9,501 nt of DNA, from the NCBI GenBank assembly GCA_943323675.2, contig CALPIR020000081.1, forward strand, positions 1 to 9,501, read 5' to 3'. This stretch comes from Chitinophaga pinensis (GTDB taxonomy: Bacteria > Bacteroidota > Bacteroidia > UKL13-3). Shown here one piece after another: positions 1-5,602 of this stretch (positions within the stretch are counted from its first letter, which is position 1; each line of letters begins with the position of its first letter). A program made the translations under genes and the position numbers. The notes beneath the pieces are model-generated. The model searched no databases and was not told where the DNA came from. It was given only the letters and a program-made list of their open reading frames with translations.

Positions 1-107
1 AAAGCTTCTGCACTGCCCATTAATTTGTTCATACCACTTCCTAAAAATACAAGTCCAATTATACCTGCTAGTACCCAATTGATGATGTTTTTTGTTTTTG
101 ATGTCAT
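1..107 (-). CDS. DoxX-family membrane protein, N-terminal fragment
   Basis: Only the first 35 codons lie in the window; the gene runs off the left edge. The fragment has a short polar N-terminus (MTSKTKNI), then a hydrophobic helix (about residues 9-24, containing WVLAGIIGLVFLGSG) followed by MNKLMGSAEA. This helix plus a 'GxxKL' turn is the usual start of DoxX/DoxX-like small integral membrane proteins, which have four helices and are about 120-130 residues long. Family members are linked to thiol or quinone redox stress; the exact reaction is not established for this one. It is divergent from an HxlR-type regulator across 94 bases, a pairing also known from Bacillus subtilis catDE, which is controlled by HxlR/DUF24-family repressors. 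The identification rests on a short fragment plus context, so it is probable rather than certain. Confidence 0.68.
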   Translation of the reverse strand, partial: MTSKTKNIINWVLAGIIGLVFLGSGMNKLMGSAEA

Positions 108-131
108 TATTTTATGTTTTTAAATCAAACA

Positions 132-139
132 CAAAGGTC
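132..139 (-). promoter_or_regulatory. Possible -7 element for the DoxX-like gene
   Basis: The minus strand reads GACCTTTG, one mismatch from the Bacteroidota -7 consensus TAnnTTTG. Transcription would start near 125, about 18 bases before the ATG. I find no -33 TTG/TTTG box at the usual 19-21 base spacing, so support is weak. Confidence 0.25.
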
Positions 140-151
140 TGATTATTTTCC

Positions 152-159
152 TACTTTTG
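152..159 (+). promoter_or_regulatory. Predicted -7 promoter element of the HxlR-type regulator
   Basis: TACTTTTG matches the Bacteroidota -7 consensus TAnnTTTG exactly and would give a start near 166, leaving a leader of about 36 bases. It overlaps the left arm of the inverted repeat at 156-173, the expected arrangement if the regulator represses itself. No clear -33 box is seen. Confidence 0.45.
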
Positions 160-196
160 TAACCAATTACAAATAAGTAAGTAGTTACAAATTGTA
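156..196. promoter_or_regulatory. Operator-like TTACAAA repeats between DoxX-like and HxlR-type genes
   Basis: TTTGTAA (156-162), spacer CCAA, TTACAAA (167-173) is a perfect 7-bp inverted repeat. TTACAAAT occurs at 167-174 and again at 185-192 in the same direction, 18 bases apart. The second copy forms part of an 11-base palindrome, TACAAATTGTA, at 186-196. HxlR/DUF24 dimers bind palindromes of the TTAC...GTAA kind in Bacillus, so these are good candidates for the binding sites of the adjacent regulator. Binding itself is inferred. Confidence 0.5.
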
Positions 197-201
197 TAGT
201 A

Positions 202-546
202 ATGAATATTAAAGCAGAAAAACCTTGTCAAATTGTGCACTCAGCCATTCAAGACACCTTATACGTTGTAAATGGGAAATGGAAATTGGTCATTTTATCG
301 ATTTTGGTAAGAGAAGGTACCAAACGTTTTGGCGAATTAGCAAGAGAAGCAAAAATAACCCCAAGAATACTATCAAAGGAATTAACAGAACTTGAAATGA
401 ACCAGCTGGTAAAAAGAGAAGTGCAAGATACCAAGCCAATAACAGTAGAATATTCTGCCACTGAATACGCAGAAACATTAAAAGAGGTTCTTGAAGCAAT
501 GATACGCTGGGGCGAAAATCACAGAAAGAAAATTACAGGAAAGTAA
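202..546 (+). CDS. HxlR-family (DUF24) winged helix-turn-helix regulator
   Basis: A 114-residue DNA-binding protein, the normal length for this family. Family landmarks appear in order: a conserved N-terminal Cys9 (KPCQ), GKWKLVILSIL (residues 25-35), an RF pair at 42-43 followed by GELAREAKITPRILSKEL as the recognition region, then a wing ending in VEYSATEYA (82-90) and a final amphipathic helix with W103. HxlR proteins are dimeric repressors or activators, and in YodB, CatR and HypR the N-terminal cysteine senses quinones, hypochlorite or disulfide stress. Cys9 here suggests the same redox input, though that is inferred. It is divergent from a DoxX-like gene and has TTACAAA repeats in its own promoter region, so self-regulation and control of the neighbour are likely. 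The inducing compound cannot be read from the sequence. Confidence 0.92.
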   Translation: MNIKAEKPCQIVHSAIQDTLYVVNGKWKLVILSILVREGTKRFGELAREAKITPRILSKELTELEMNQLVKREVQDTKPITVEYSATEYAETLKEVLEAMIRWGENHRKKITGK

Positions 547-617
547 TTTTGCTAGTTTTGTTAGATTTTAATGCCCATGTTTCGAACGTCCATTATGTCT
601 TTCGATAACTTGATAAC

Positions 618-645
618 ACATTACTTTTAATTCATTAAGTAATGT
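618..645. repeat. Inverted repeat between hxlR-type and lipoprotein genes
   Basis: ACATTACTT (618-626) and AAGTAATGT (637-645) form a perfect 9-bp stem with a 10-base loop. It lies between convergent genes, about 70 bases after the regulator and about 45 bases after the extended lipoprotein frame. A terminator role is possible, but no T-run follows on either strand, so the call stays a repeat. I see no gene in 547-691. Confidence 0.4.
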
Positions 646-691
646 ATATAGCCATAGCTGTAATGTAATTGAAACCTTTTGCTTGATTAAC

Positions 692-760
692 TTATTTGGT
701 GCCCATAAAGGCAATATCAGCTGTTGTAGACCCTTGGTTAATGGTTGCCACAAAAGTAAA
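692..760 (-). pseudogene. Detached C-terminal tail of the lipoprotein gene after an in-frame stop
   Basis: Directly after the TAA at 761-763, in the same frame, 22 more codons are open before the next stop (692-694). They read FTFVATINQGS then TTADIAFMGTK, an alternating hydrophobic pattern ending in a 'F.GTK' strand typical of the C-terminus of small Bacteroidota lipoproteins. The tail also resembles an internal segment of the same protein (TDIALGTK, bases 878-901), with similar DNA (GATATTGC...GGCAC.AAA). I infer that this is the original end of the gene, cut off by a single nonsense change. Sequencing error remains possible. Confidence 0.5.
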
Positions 761-1165
761 TTAATTGTTGCTACTGGTGAAAAAAAAATGTTGACCTACT
801 ACTCCTTTTCCTATTAAAGAAGCCGAACTTCCATTATAAGTTAAATCTTGCTGTAATATGCTCCCTGTAAGGTTAGATTTTGTGCCTAAAGCAATATCAG
901 TATTTATGATTAAATCGCTGCTTACTGTTATGGTTAGTTTACCACTGCTGCCCTTGCTAACGGTCACTGCTTTGTTTGATGTTTGTGCACTACCCGATAT
1001 GGTGGTAACCAAGGTGCCATTAAAAGTGCCAACCACACTGTCTCTGTTGTCGTAAACAGTTCCTACTGCAGCAGCTACTTGATCTTTGGTGCAACTTGTT
1101 AGCGTAATTGAAGCTAATCCAAAAGCCACAAAAATAAATAATACTAATTTGTTCATCATACACAA
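761..1165 (-). CDS. Small secreted lipoprotein, possibly truncated at its C-terminus
   Basis: The protein has a lipoprotein signal: a hydrophobic stretch ending in the lipobox LTSC, with the lipidated cysteine at residue 25 of the longest form. The reading can begin at M1 (1165), M3 (1159) or M4 (1156). M4 gives the most natural signal peptide, MNKLVLFIFV..., and MCMM is an unusual start, so 1156 is my preferred start. After CTKDQ the mature part is rich in Thr, Ser, Gly and Val with alternating hydrophobic residues, suggesting a small beta-sheet domain; several strands begin VGTFNGTLVT, KLTITVSS, LTGSILQQ. I do not recognise a function. It is probably anchored at the cell surface or in the periplasm. 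The frame ends at 761 in FFFTSSNN, but coding-like sequence continues in the same frame to 692 (separate entry), so the product is probably about 22 residues shorter than its ancestor. Confidence 0.72.
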   Translation of the reverse strand: MCMMNKLVLFIFVAFGLASITLTSCTKDQVAAAVGTVYDNRDSVVGTFNGTLVTTISGSAQTSNKAVTVSKGSSGKLTITVSSDLIINTDIALGTKSNLTGSILQQDLTYNGSSASLIGKGVVGQHFFFTSSNN

Positions 1166-1171
1166 TGATAT

Positions 1172-1206
1172 AAAAAAATAATGGTAAGCTAATCACTTAA
1201 CTTACC
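1172..1206 (-). terminator. Rho-independent terminator of tRNA-Arg
   Basis: Minus-strand arms GGTAAGTTAA and TTAGCTTACC pair over 10 bp (one G-U) around a GTGA tetraloop (1183-1206). A T-rich tract, ATTATTTTTTTA, follows at 1171-1182. It begins about 9 bases after the tRNA 3' end and stops before the lipoprotein start, so it separates the two units. Confidence 0.72.
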
Positions 1207-1214
1207 GTTTAATG

Positions 1215-1286
1215 TGGCCTCGTCAGGAATCGAACCTGAATCAAAAGTTTCGGAAACTTCTATACTATCCGTTGTACTACGAGGCC
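1215..1286 (-). tRNA. tRNA-Arg (anticodon CCG)
   Basis: The 72-base cloverleaf folds fully on the minus strand. The acceptor stem is GGCCTCG/CGAGGCC. The D arm is GTAC/GTAT with loop AACGGATA, which carries the conserved GG. The anticodon arm is GAAGT/ACTTT around TTCCGAA, a 4-base variable region follows, and the T arm is TCAGG/CCTGA around TTCGATT. Position 33 is T, and the anticodon CCG (bases 1253-1251) reads CGG. The discriminator base is A and no CCA is encoded, so CCA must be added by the nucleotidyltransferase. It has its own promoter-like boxes and a terminator. Confidence 0.95.
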
Positions 1287-1296
1287 CTTTGTGTTG

Positions 1297-1327
1297 CAAA
1301 TATCATCAACAAAATTCAATAACCAAA
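1297..1327 (-). promoter_or_regulatory. Predicted promoter of tRNA-Arg
   Basis: On the minus strand TTTG (1327-1324), then 19 bases, then GATATTTG (1304-1297). This fits the Bacteroidota -33 TTTG / -7 TAnnTTTG layout with one mismatch (G for T) in the -7 box. Transcription would begin near 1290, a few bases before the mature tRNA 5' end at 1286. Confidence 0.5.
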
Positions 1328-1382
1328 CTATACTATAATTCTAGGTATTTCTAGCTGTACATTAAACTCGAAAAAGCTTTAA

Positions 1383-2321
1383 TTAATTAAATACCCGTAT
1401 TAATAAATTACCAATTACTTTGGCCATTGGTTTTTCACTATCAAGACTTGGGTTGATTTCAGTAATTTCAAAACCCACCAAGTTGGGCAGTGCTTTAAAG
1501 GTGCTCAGGAAATATACAGCTTGGTCAATGGTTAAGCCATCTTCTACAGGTGTTCCTGTTCCAACACTTATGCTGCTATCTAAACTGTCTACATCAAAAC
1601 TTACATAAATGTAATCGCAGTTACTTAAGTGTTGTATGCTTTGTAGTGCTACTTGCTCAGCACCAATTCGTTTTATCTCATCGGGTCTAAAAGCCCTTAT
1701 TCCTTCTTTTGCAATAATGGCTTCTTCTTCTTCTTCGGTACTACGTAGGCCAATAAATACAATGTCAGTTCCTTCTAGTTTTGGTGTTATGCCTCTTCGG
1801 CCCAAGCGCTTCAGGTTATTCCAAAGGTGCTTAGTTATTTGAACTGGATTATTTCTACCCATTTCACGGTGGTCATCGCCCATTAAAGCGGCCAATGGCA
1901 TACCATGTATATTACCTGATGGAGTGGTGTATGGACTATGCAAATCAGCGTGGGCATCAATCCAAATTACACCAATACGCTGGTTTGCGTAAAAATCTTT
2001 TACACCCGAAATAAGTGCATTCGCGTTGCTGTGATCGCCACTAAAAATAAAAGGTACATGTCCAAGTTGTAATGTTTCCACTACATTATCGCAAACCTTT
2101 TGCTGAAAATTATTAATCACCTCAATGTTTTTGCCGTGAGGTGTGCTGGTGGCATCTTTTAAAGGTCTTGGTACTAAACGCGTGTAATTGTATACGTCTG
2201 TTTTTTCAAAGTTTAACAACTTTAGTTCATCGATAAGGGCCTGCGGGCCTGCTGCAGCCCCTTGTTTGCCTGCACCAAAATCACTTTCAACTGTTATTAG
2301 CTTAAATCGCTCATCACGCAT
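1383..2321 (-). CDS. Arginase-family ureohydrolase (probable arginase)
   Basis: The product (312 residues from the chosen start) hydrolyses L-arginine to ornithine and urea if it is a true arginase; related formimidoylglutamases and agmatinases share the fold. The binuclear manganese site is complete: His97 in SGDHS, Asp122/His124/Asp126 in DAHADLH, and Asp243/Asp245 in SFDVDSLD. SGNIHGMPLAAL (135-146) and the GTGTPVEDGL loop (254-263) are typical of arginase rather than agmatinase, and Glu288 sits in EINP. One difference is SGDHS where most have GGDHS. The frame is open to an ATG at 2345, but that adds eight odd residues (MPYHLWFF) and overlaps a TATACTTG promoter-like element at 2345-2352, so I prefer 2321. 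It is divergent from ctlX, whose product also yields ornithine, supporting arginine/citrulline catabolism. Confidence 0.88.
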   Translation of the reverse strand: MRDERFKLITVESDFGAGKQGAAAGPQALIDELKLLNFEKTDVYNYTRLVPRPLKDATSTPHGKNIEVINNFQQKVCDNVVETLQLGHVPFIFSGDHSNANALISGVKDFYANQRIGVIWIDAHADLHSPYTTPSGNIHGMPLAALMGDDHREMGRNNPVQITKHLWNNLKRLGRRGITPKLEGTDIVFIGLRSTEEEEEAIIAKEGIRAFRPDEIKRIGAEQVALQSIQHLSNCDYIYVSFDVDSLDSSISVGTGTPVEDGLTIDQAVYFLSTFKALPNLVGFEITEINPSLDSEKPMAKVIGNLLIRVFN

Positions 2322-2344
2322 AAAAAACCACAAATGGTAAGGCA

Positions 2345-2352
2345 CAAGTATA
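2345..2352 (-). promoter_or_regulatory. Possible -7 element for the arginase gene
   Basis: Minus strand TATACTTG, one mismatch from TAnnTTTG. It would start transcription near 2338 and supports the downstream ATG at 2321. No -33 box is evident. Confidence 0.3.
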
Positions 2353-2409
2353 CATAAAAATAAGGTAAAAGCACTTTGTTGGATATCATAATAACTTTAG
2401 GTAATGGTT

Positions 2410-2417
2410 TATTTTTG
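2410..2417 (+). promoter_or_regulatory. Predicted -7 promoter element of ctlX
   Basis: TATTTTTG is an exact TAnnTTTG match 36 bases before the ATG. A TTTG/TTG pair at 2375-2381 is too far upstream (28 bases) for a standard -33 box, so only the -7 box is supported. Confidence 0.42.
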
Positions 2418-2453
2418 TGTTTTTTTTGAAGAAATATAGCGCCCGTTTTACTC

Positions 2454-3371
2454 ATGCCTCAAAATACAAATTATGTTCTTATGGTTAAACCGATAAGTTT
2501 CACCTTTAATACTGAAACATCAGGCACCAACGCATTTCAACGCAGCGATCAAACCACCTTATCAAGTCAAAACTTAGCTTTGGCAGAGTTTAATGAATTG
2601 GTGCAATTGCTTAAAGATAATGGCGTGCAGGTAACCGTGGTTGATGATACAGAACAGCCCTTTACACCCGATAGTATTTTTCCTAACAATTGGTTTAGCA
2701 CACACGAAGATGGTACTATGGTAGTTTATCCGCTTTTTGCACCAAATAGAAGGGCAGAACGCAGAGCAGACATAGCCCAAATGATTAGTGATGGCTTTGT
2801 GATGAATGATATCTTGGATTTAACCCCTGCCGAAAATGAGGGCAAGTTTTTAGAAGGTACAGGAAGTATGGTGCTTGATAGAGACTTGCGCATTTGTTAT
2901 GCATGTATTTCGCCACGTACCGATAAAAGTTTGTTGGTGGAGTTTTGTAATAAAATGGGTTACGAATTAATTTCATTTACTGCTTTAGATGCTAATAAAA
3001 ATCCCATTTACCATACCAATGTGGTAATGAGTGTAGGCGATCAATTTATGGTGGTTTGTTTTGATTGTATGCCCAATGCAGAGGAGCGTCACATTATAAA
3101 ACAATCTACATCAAAAGAAGTAATTGAAATTACATTGGAACAGTTAAATAATTTTGCGGGCAATATGCTGGAATTGCTTAATGATAAAGGCGAACATTTG
3201 TTAGTAATGAGCAGCCGAGCATACGGTTGCCTTACTCCGCAACAAATTACAAGTATGGAAAAACATGCACGTATTATTCATTCGCCACTTACAACCATAG
3301 AAAACTTGGGCGGAGGTAGTGCACGTTGCATGATTGCAGAGATTTTTTTAAATAAGAAAAAGGCAGGATAG
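2454..3371 (+). CDS. ctlX: Citrulline hydrolase CtlX (amidinotransferase/deiminase superfamily)
   Basis: A 305-residue protein of the guanidine-modifying (GME) superfamily. The catalytic set is visible: Asp73 in the loop before FPNNWFSTHEDGT (76-88), Glu134 in LEGTGSMVLDR, His187 in IYHTNVVMSVG, and the nucleophile Cys292 in the C-terminal GGGSARCMIAEIF. FPNNWFSTHEDG and YPLFAPNRRAERR are hallmarks of the CtlX group, first tied to citrulline use in Francisella, as distinct from ArcA arginine deiminase (about 400 residues). The proposed reaction is citrulline to ornithine with release of carbon dioxide and ammonia. The protein lacks a signal peptide and is expected in the cytoplasm. The start is the ATG at 2454, in line with a TAnnTTTG box 36 bases upstream. 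It is divergent from arginase, another ornithine-forming enzyme. Family placement is firm; the substrate is by homology. Confidence 0.87.
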   Translation: MPQNTNYVLMVKPISFTFNTETSGTNAFQRSDQTTLSSQNLALAEFNELVQLLKDNGVQVTVVDDTEQPFTPDSIFPNNWFSTHEDGTMVVYPLFAPNRRAERRADIAQMISDGFVMNDILDLTPAENEGKFLEGTGSMVLDRDLRICYACISPRTDKSLLVEFCNKMGYELISFTALDANKNPIYHTNVVMSVGDQFMVVCFDCMPNAEERHIIKQSTSKEVIEITLEQLNNFAGNMLELLNDKGEHLLVMSSRAYGCLTPQQITSMEKHARIIHSPLTTIENLGGGSARCMIAEIFLNKKKAG

Positions 3372-3407
3372 GGTTGTGGTTCTTTATCTTATACTGTAAT
3401 AACCAAC

Positions 3408-4292
3408 TTATAATTTAATAATTACCATACTTAACAAACCACTTAGCATAATCACTTTATATAAAGCACTTAACCTACTAAAGTCTGATTTTACATCAGC
3501 TTTTAATAGGAGGTAAGTAGTTACAATTAAAGGTACTACTACAAATAATAACATGTAAAACGTGTAAAATATTTGTCCGTAACTGTGTCTAAAAGGTATA
3601 AGTGAATTGGCAATAAATGTATGGGTAAACAATAAGATGGTATAAATTAAAACCAAACCAATAAGTACTTTTTTGGTTTTACGCACACCTAAAACAATGG
3701 GCAATGTTTTACAGTTAAATTTACTATCGCCACGTAAGTCTTCTGCATCTTTTACAATTTCGCGTATCAGGCTTATGCCAAATGCAAACAAAGCATAAAC
3801 CCATACCAAATAACTAGAAATTTGCTGGTTAAAAAGCGGTAAAATAGCAATTACAAAAGCGCTTAAAGCTCCTACTAATAAGTTACCGCTTAAAAATTGT
3901 TTTTTAAAATGTACGCTATATAACCACAACATTACCATACAAACAACCACCATCAAACCTATGTATCCACTTAGGTAAAAACCACCAAGAAAAGCCAATC
4001 CATTAAATATAAAGTGTAACAACATGGCCCACCTGCGCGAAATAATTTTACCAATTACTACTTTATTTGGCTTGTTGGTAAGGTCTATGTTAATGTCATG
4101 GTAATCGTTAATAATGTAACCTGCCGCTGCAGTTAATATTACACATGCACACAACAATAAAAAACGTGGTTGAAGTAAATCTTCAGGTGTTAAATAATCT
4201 GTTAGGCAGTAATAACTAATTGCTAATGTAACCAACATAATGATTAAATTGTTGGCACGTGTTATTTGTAAAAAGGCAAATAGTTTTTGCAT
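3408..4292 (-). CDS. UbiA-family membrane prenyltransferase
   Basis: An integral membrane enzyme of 294 residues with about eight or nine hydrophobic segments spread over its whole length. The two Asp-rich motifs that bind the Mg-diphosphate of the prenyl donor are intact: NDYHDINID (residues 62-70; Asp63, Asp66, Asp70) followed by LTNKPNK, and REIVKDAEDLRGD (177-189; Asp182, Asp185, Asp189). The 'NKP' after motif one and 'DLRGD' in motif two are standard for UbiA. Close Bacteroidota relatives are often named geranylgeranylglycerol-phosphate geranylgeranyltransferase, but acceptor and chain length cannot be deduced. Menaquinone (MenA) is another UbiA role. It starts 22 bases after the DUF502 gene, so it is probably the last gene of the dnaX transcript. 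No convincing terminator is visible between its stop and the convergent ctlX stop (3372-3407). Confidence 0.85.
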   Translation of the reverse strand: MQKLFAFLQITRANNLIIMLVTLAISYYCLTDYLTPEDLLQPRFLLLCACVILTAAAGYIINDYHDINIDLTNKPNKVVIGKIISRRWAMLLHFIFNGLAFLGGFYLSGYIGLMVVVCMVMLWLYSVHFKKQFLSGNLLVGALSAFVIAILPLFNQQISSYLVWVYALFAFGISLIREIVKDAEDLRGDSKFNCKTLPIVLGVRKTKKVLIGLVLIYTILLFTHTFIANSLIPFRHSYGQIFYTFYMLLFVVVPLIVTTYLLLKADVKSDFSRLSALYKVIMLSGLLSMVIIKL

Positions 4293-4314
4293 GTATTAAT
4301 GAAGCTTAATTAAA

Positions 4315-4899
4315 TTACTCTAAATGGGTTACTCCACCGCTTATTATAAATTTCATCACATCGGCAGAGTTACCATCAAACGGTTTTACCTTGTCATTAT
4401 TAACCAAAAACAAGTTACCGCTAAATGCATAAGAGTGCGGAAAATATACAGCACACATGCCAGGTAAATTTAAAGCGGAAAGGTTGGTTTGTGTAATAAA
4501 TCCGGGCTTAAAAACGCCTTGCGACATTTCAACAAGTACGGGTGTATTGAACTTCTTTTTATCACCCACAAATGCTTCCATAAAATCTTTTACACTGGTG
4601 TAAATTATTTTAACAAAAGGAATTTTAGAAAGTACATCATCCATTAAGCTGAATAAAGGTTTGGTAATTAAACTGCTTCCAATAAATCCTAAAAATGTAA
4701 TTGATACCACCACAATTAAAAAACCTACAGCGGGTATACCAACATTAACGTAATCATCTAGTGTTACCACAATACTGCGCACAATACTAAATGTTACAGC
4801 AAATGGCAATACAATTAACAAACCACGTAAAAAGTAGTTAATTAGTTTAGCCAAACGTTGGCGTAGGTTTATTTTAATTTTATCTTTTGTAGCTCCCAT
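4315..4899 (-). CDS. DUF502 family inner-membrane protein
   Basis: A 194-residue protein matching DUF502. It has a basic N-terminus and a first membrane helix (about 22-45) starting with the family signature LRGLLIVLPFAVTFSIV. A short 'LDDYV..GIPAVGF' turn leads into a second helix (about 57-78), then come the amphipathic IPFVKIIYTSVKDF segment (93-106) and a soluble beta-rich tail with KPGFITQT (131-138) and VYFPHSYAFSGN. The molecular function is not known in bacteria; plant relatives (COV proteins) affect vascular patterning, which says little here. Its ATG lies one base after the stop of the dnaX tau frame (TAA-C-ATG), so translation coupling to dnaX is likely. The UbiA-type gene follows 22 bases downstream. 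Confidence 0.86.
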   Translation of the reverse strand: MGATKDKIKINLRQRLAKLINYFLRGLLIVLPFAVTFSIVRSIVVTLDDYVNVGIPAVGFLIVVVSITFLGFIGSSLITKPLFSLMDDVLSKIPFVKIIYTSVKDFMEAFVGDKKKFNTPVLVEMSQGVFKPGFITQTNLSALNLPGMCAVYFPHSYAFSGNLFLVNNDKVKPFDGNSADVMKFIISGGVTHLE

Positions 4900-4900
4900 G

Positions 4901-5602
4901 TTATTCTAAATCTAAAGCTAGTAATTTACGTAAATCGTTAAGCAGCGGATTACTTTCTGCCATGAGTTCAAACTTCTCATCAGCTGTAAAAGCACGTTTG
5001 TATGCTACAGAACTAATTACTTTTATATTGATATCGAAATTAGTATTTCTTAGGTTTTTACGTAAAAAAGGAATGGCATTTATGCGCTCTTCTTCAAACA
5101 TTTCACTTTCATGTTGAGATGCCAATATAATAACAACAGTTCCATCATTTTGTATTTCCCAAGTTGCATTTCGAAAAATAACCCACAAACTCATTTTCTT
5201 TTCGGCTTCAATATGGGCTAAATAATTACTCCAAACGCGGCCAAATGATTCTGTAGTAACAGGAGTCTCTTCATCTTTTACCACTAAGATCTCTTCTGCG
5301 TCAGATTCTTCTTGTTTATCGGCCTCCTGTTTTTTGTTTAAAGCTATTTGTTGTTTAAGTTTTTCAATACTGCTTAAGCCTGTTTTAGGCAAGGGATTAG
5401 GTAATAAATTTACTTTAGGGGAAATAGGGGGCGCTATACTCAAAGTAACTTCGGGAATTATTGGTGTAGTTGGAGTTGTTGCAGCAATTTTTTCGAAAAT
5501 AATAGGCTCTTTAAGTGGTGTATTTACAATAGTTGTTGTATCAGCAATCGGCTCTTGTTTTATTAAGGGTTGATCGCCATTATTGGCTAAGATTTTTTTT
5601 TT
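4901..5602 (-). CDS. dnaX: DnaX tau-specific linker and C-terminal domain (read by -1 frameshift)
   Basis: This frame is open from the A10 run to the TAA at 4901-4903 and continues the dnaX reading after a -1 shift, adding 230 residues (ILANNGDQPL...) to reach a 604-residue tau. It begins with a linker rich in Pro, Thr, Ile and Lys, then a charged helix (IEKLKQQIALNKKQEADKQ) and a folded domain starting FGRVWSNYLAHIEAEKK, with NDGTVVIILASQHE and IPFLRKNLRNTNFDI. This final domain is what Bacteroidota DnaX proteins carry at their C-terminus; in well-studied bacteria the tau tail binds the polymerase alpha subunit and DnaB helicase. A TTG at 5443 could start a 180-residue protein, but it would cut off the linker and has no promoter-like site, so a separate gene is unlikely. 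One base separates its stop from the DUF502 start. Confidence 0.82.
   Translation of the reverse strand, partial: KKKILANNGDQPLIKQEPIADTTTIVNTPLKEPIIFEKIAATTPTTPIIPEVTLSIAPPISPKVNLLPNPLPKTGLSSIEKLKQQIALNKKQEADKQEESDAEEILVVKDEETPVTTESFGRVWSNYLAHIEAEKKMSLWVIFRNATWEIQNDGTVVIILASQHESEMFEEERINAIPFLRKNLRNTNFDINIKVISSVAYKRAFTADEKFELMAESNPLLNDLRKLLALDLE

Noticed and set aside
568..753. 61-residue minus-strand ORF after the lipoprotein gene
   Set aside because: Its sequence (MWQPLTKGLQQL...) has no family-like pattern, while another frame over the same bases reads as the lipoprotein tail.
780..788. A9 run in the lipoprotein gene as a second slippage site
   Set aside because: Shifting there gives a less protein-like continuation (SPVATINLLLWQP) than the unshifted frame past the stop, so a nonsense change is the simpler explanation.
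858..1055. Plus-strand 65-residue ORF opposite the lipoprotein gene
   Set aside because: It is antisense to a gene with a clear lipobox and has no start context or family features; a shadow frame.
1215..2321. Functional link between tRNA-Arg and arginase
   Set aside because: The tRNA has its own promoter and terminator; sharing the word arginine is most likely coincidence.
3372..3407. Terminator between convergent ctlX and the UbiA-type gene
   Set aside because: Only a short GGTT/AACC pairing with a long loop and no T-run can be drawn.
4901..5443. Independent 180-residue gene with a TTG start
   Set aside because: The frame is open further upstream to the A10 run, its C-terminal domain is the DnaX tau domain, and it directly follows dnaX; a frameshifted continuation explains it better.
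5334..5573. Plus-strand 79-residue hydrophobic ORF opposite the dnaX tau linker
   Set aside because: Its hydrophobic Val/Ile/Gly content is the reverse image of the Thr/Pro/Asn-rich linker; no promoter or partner gene supports it.
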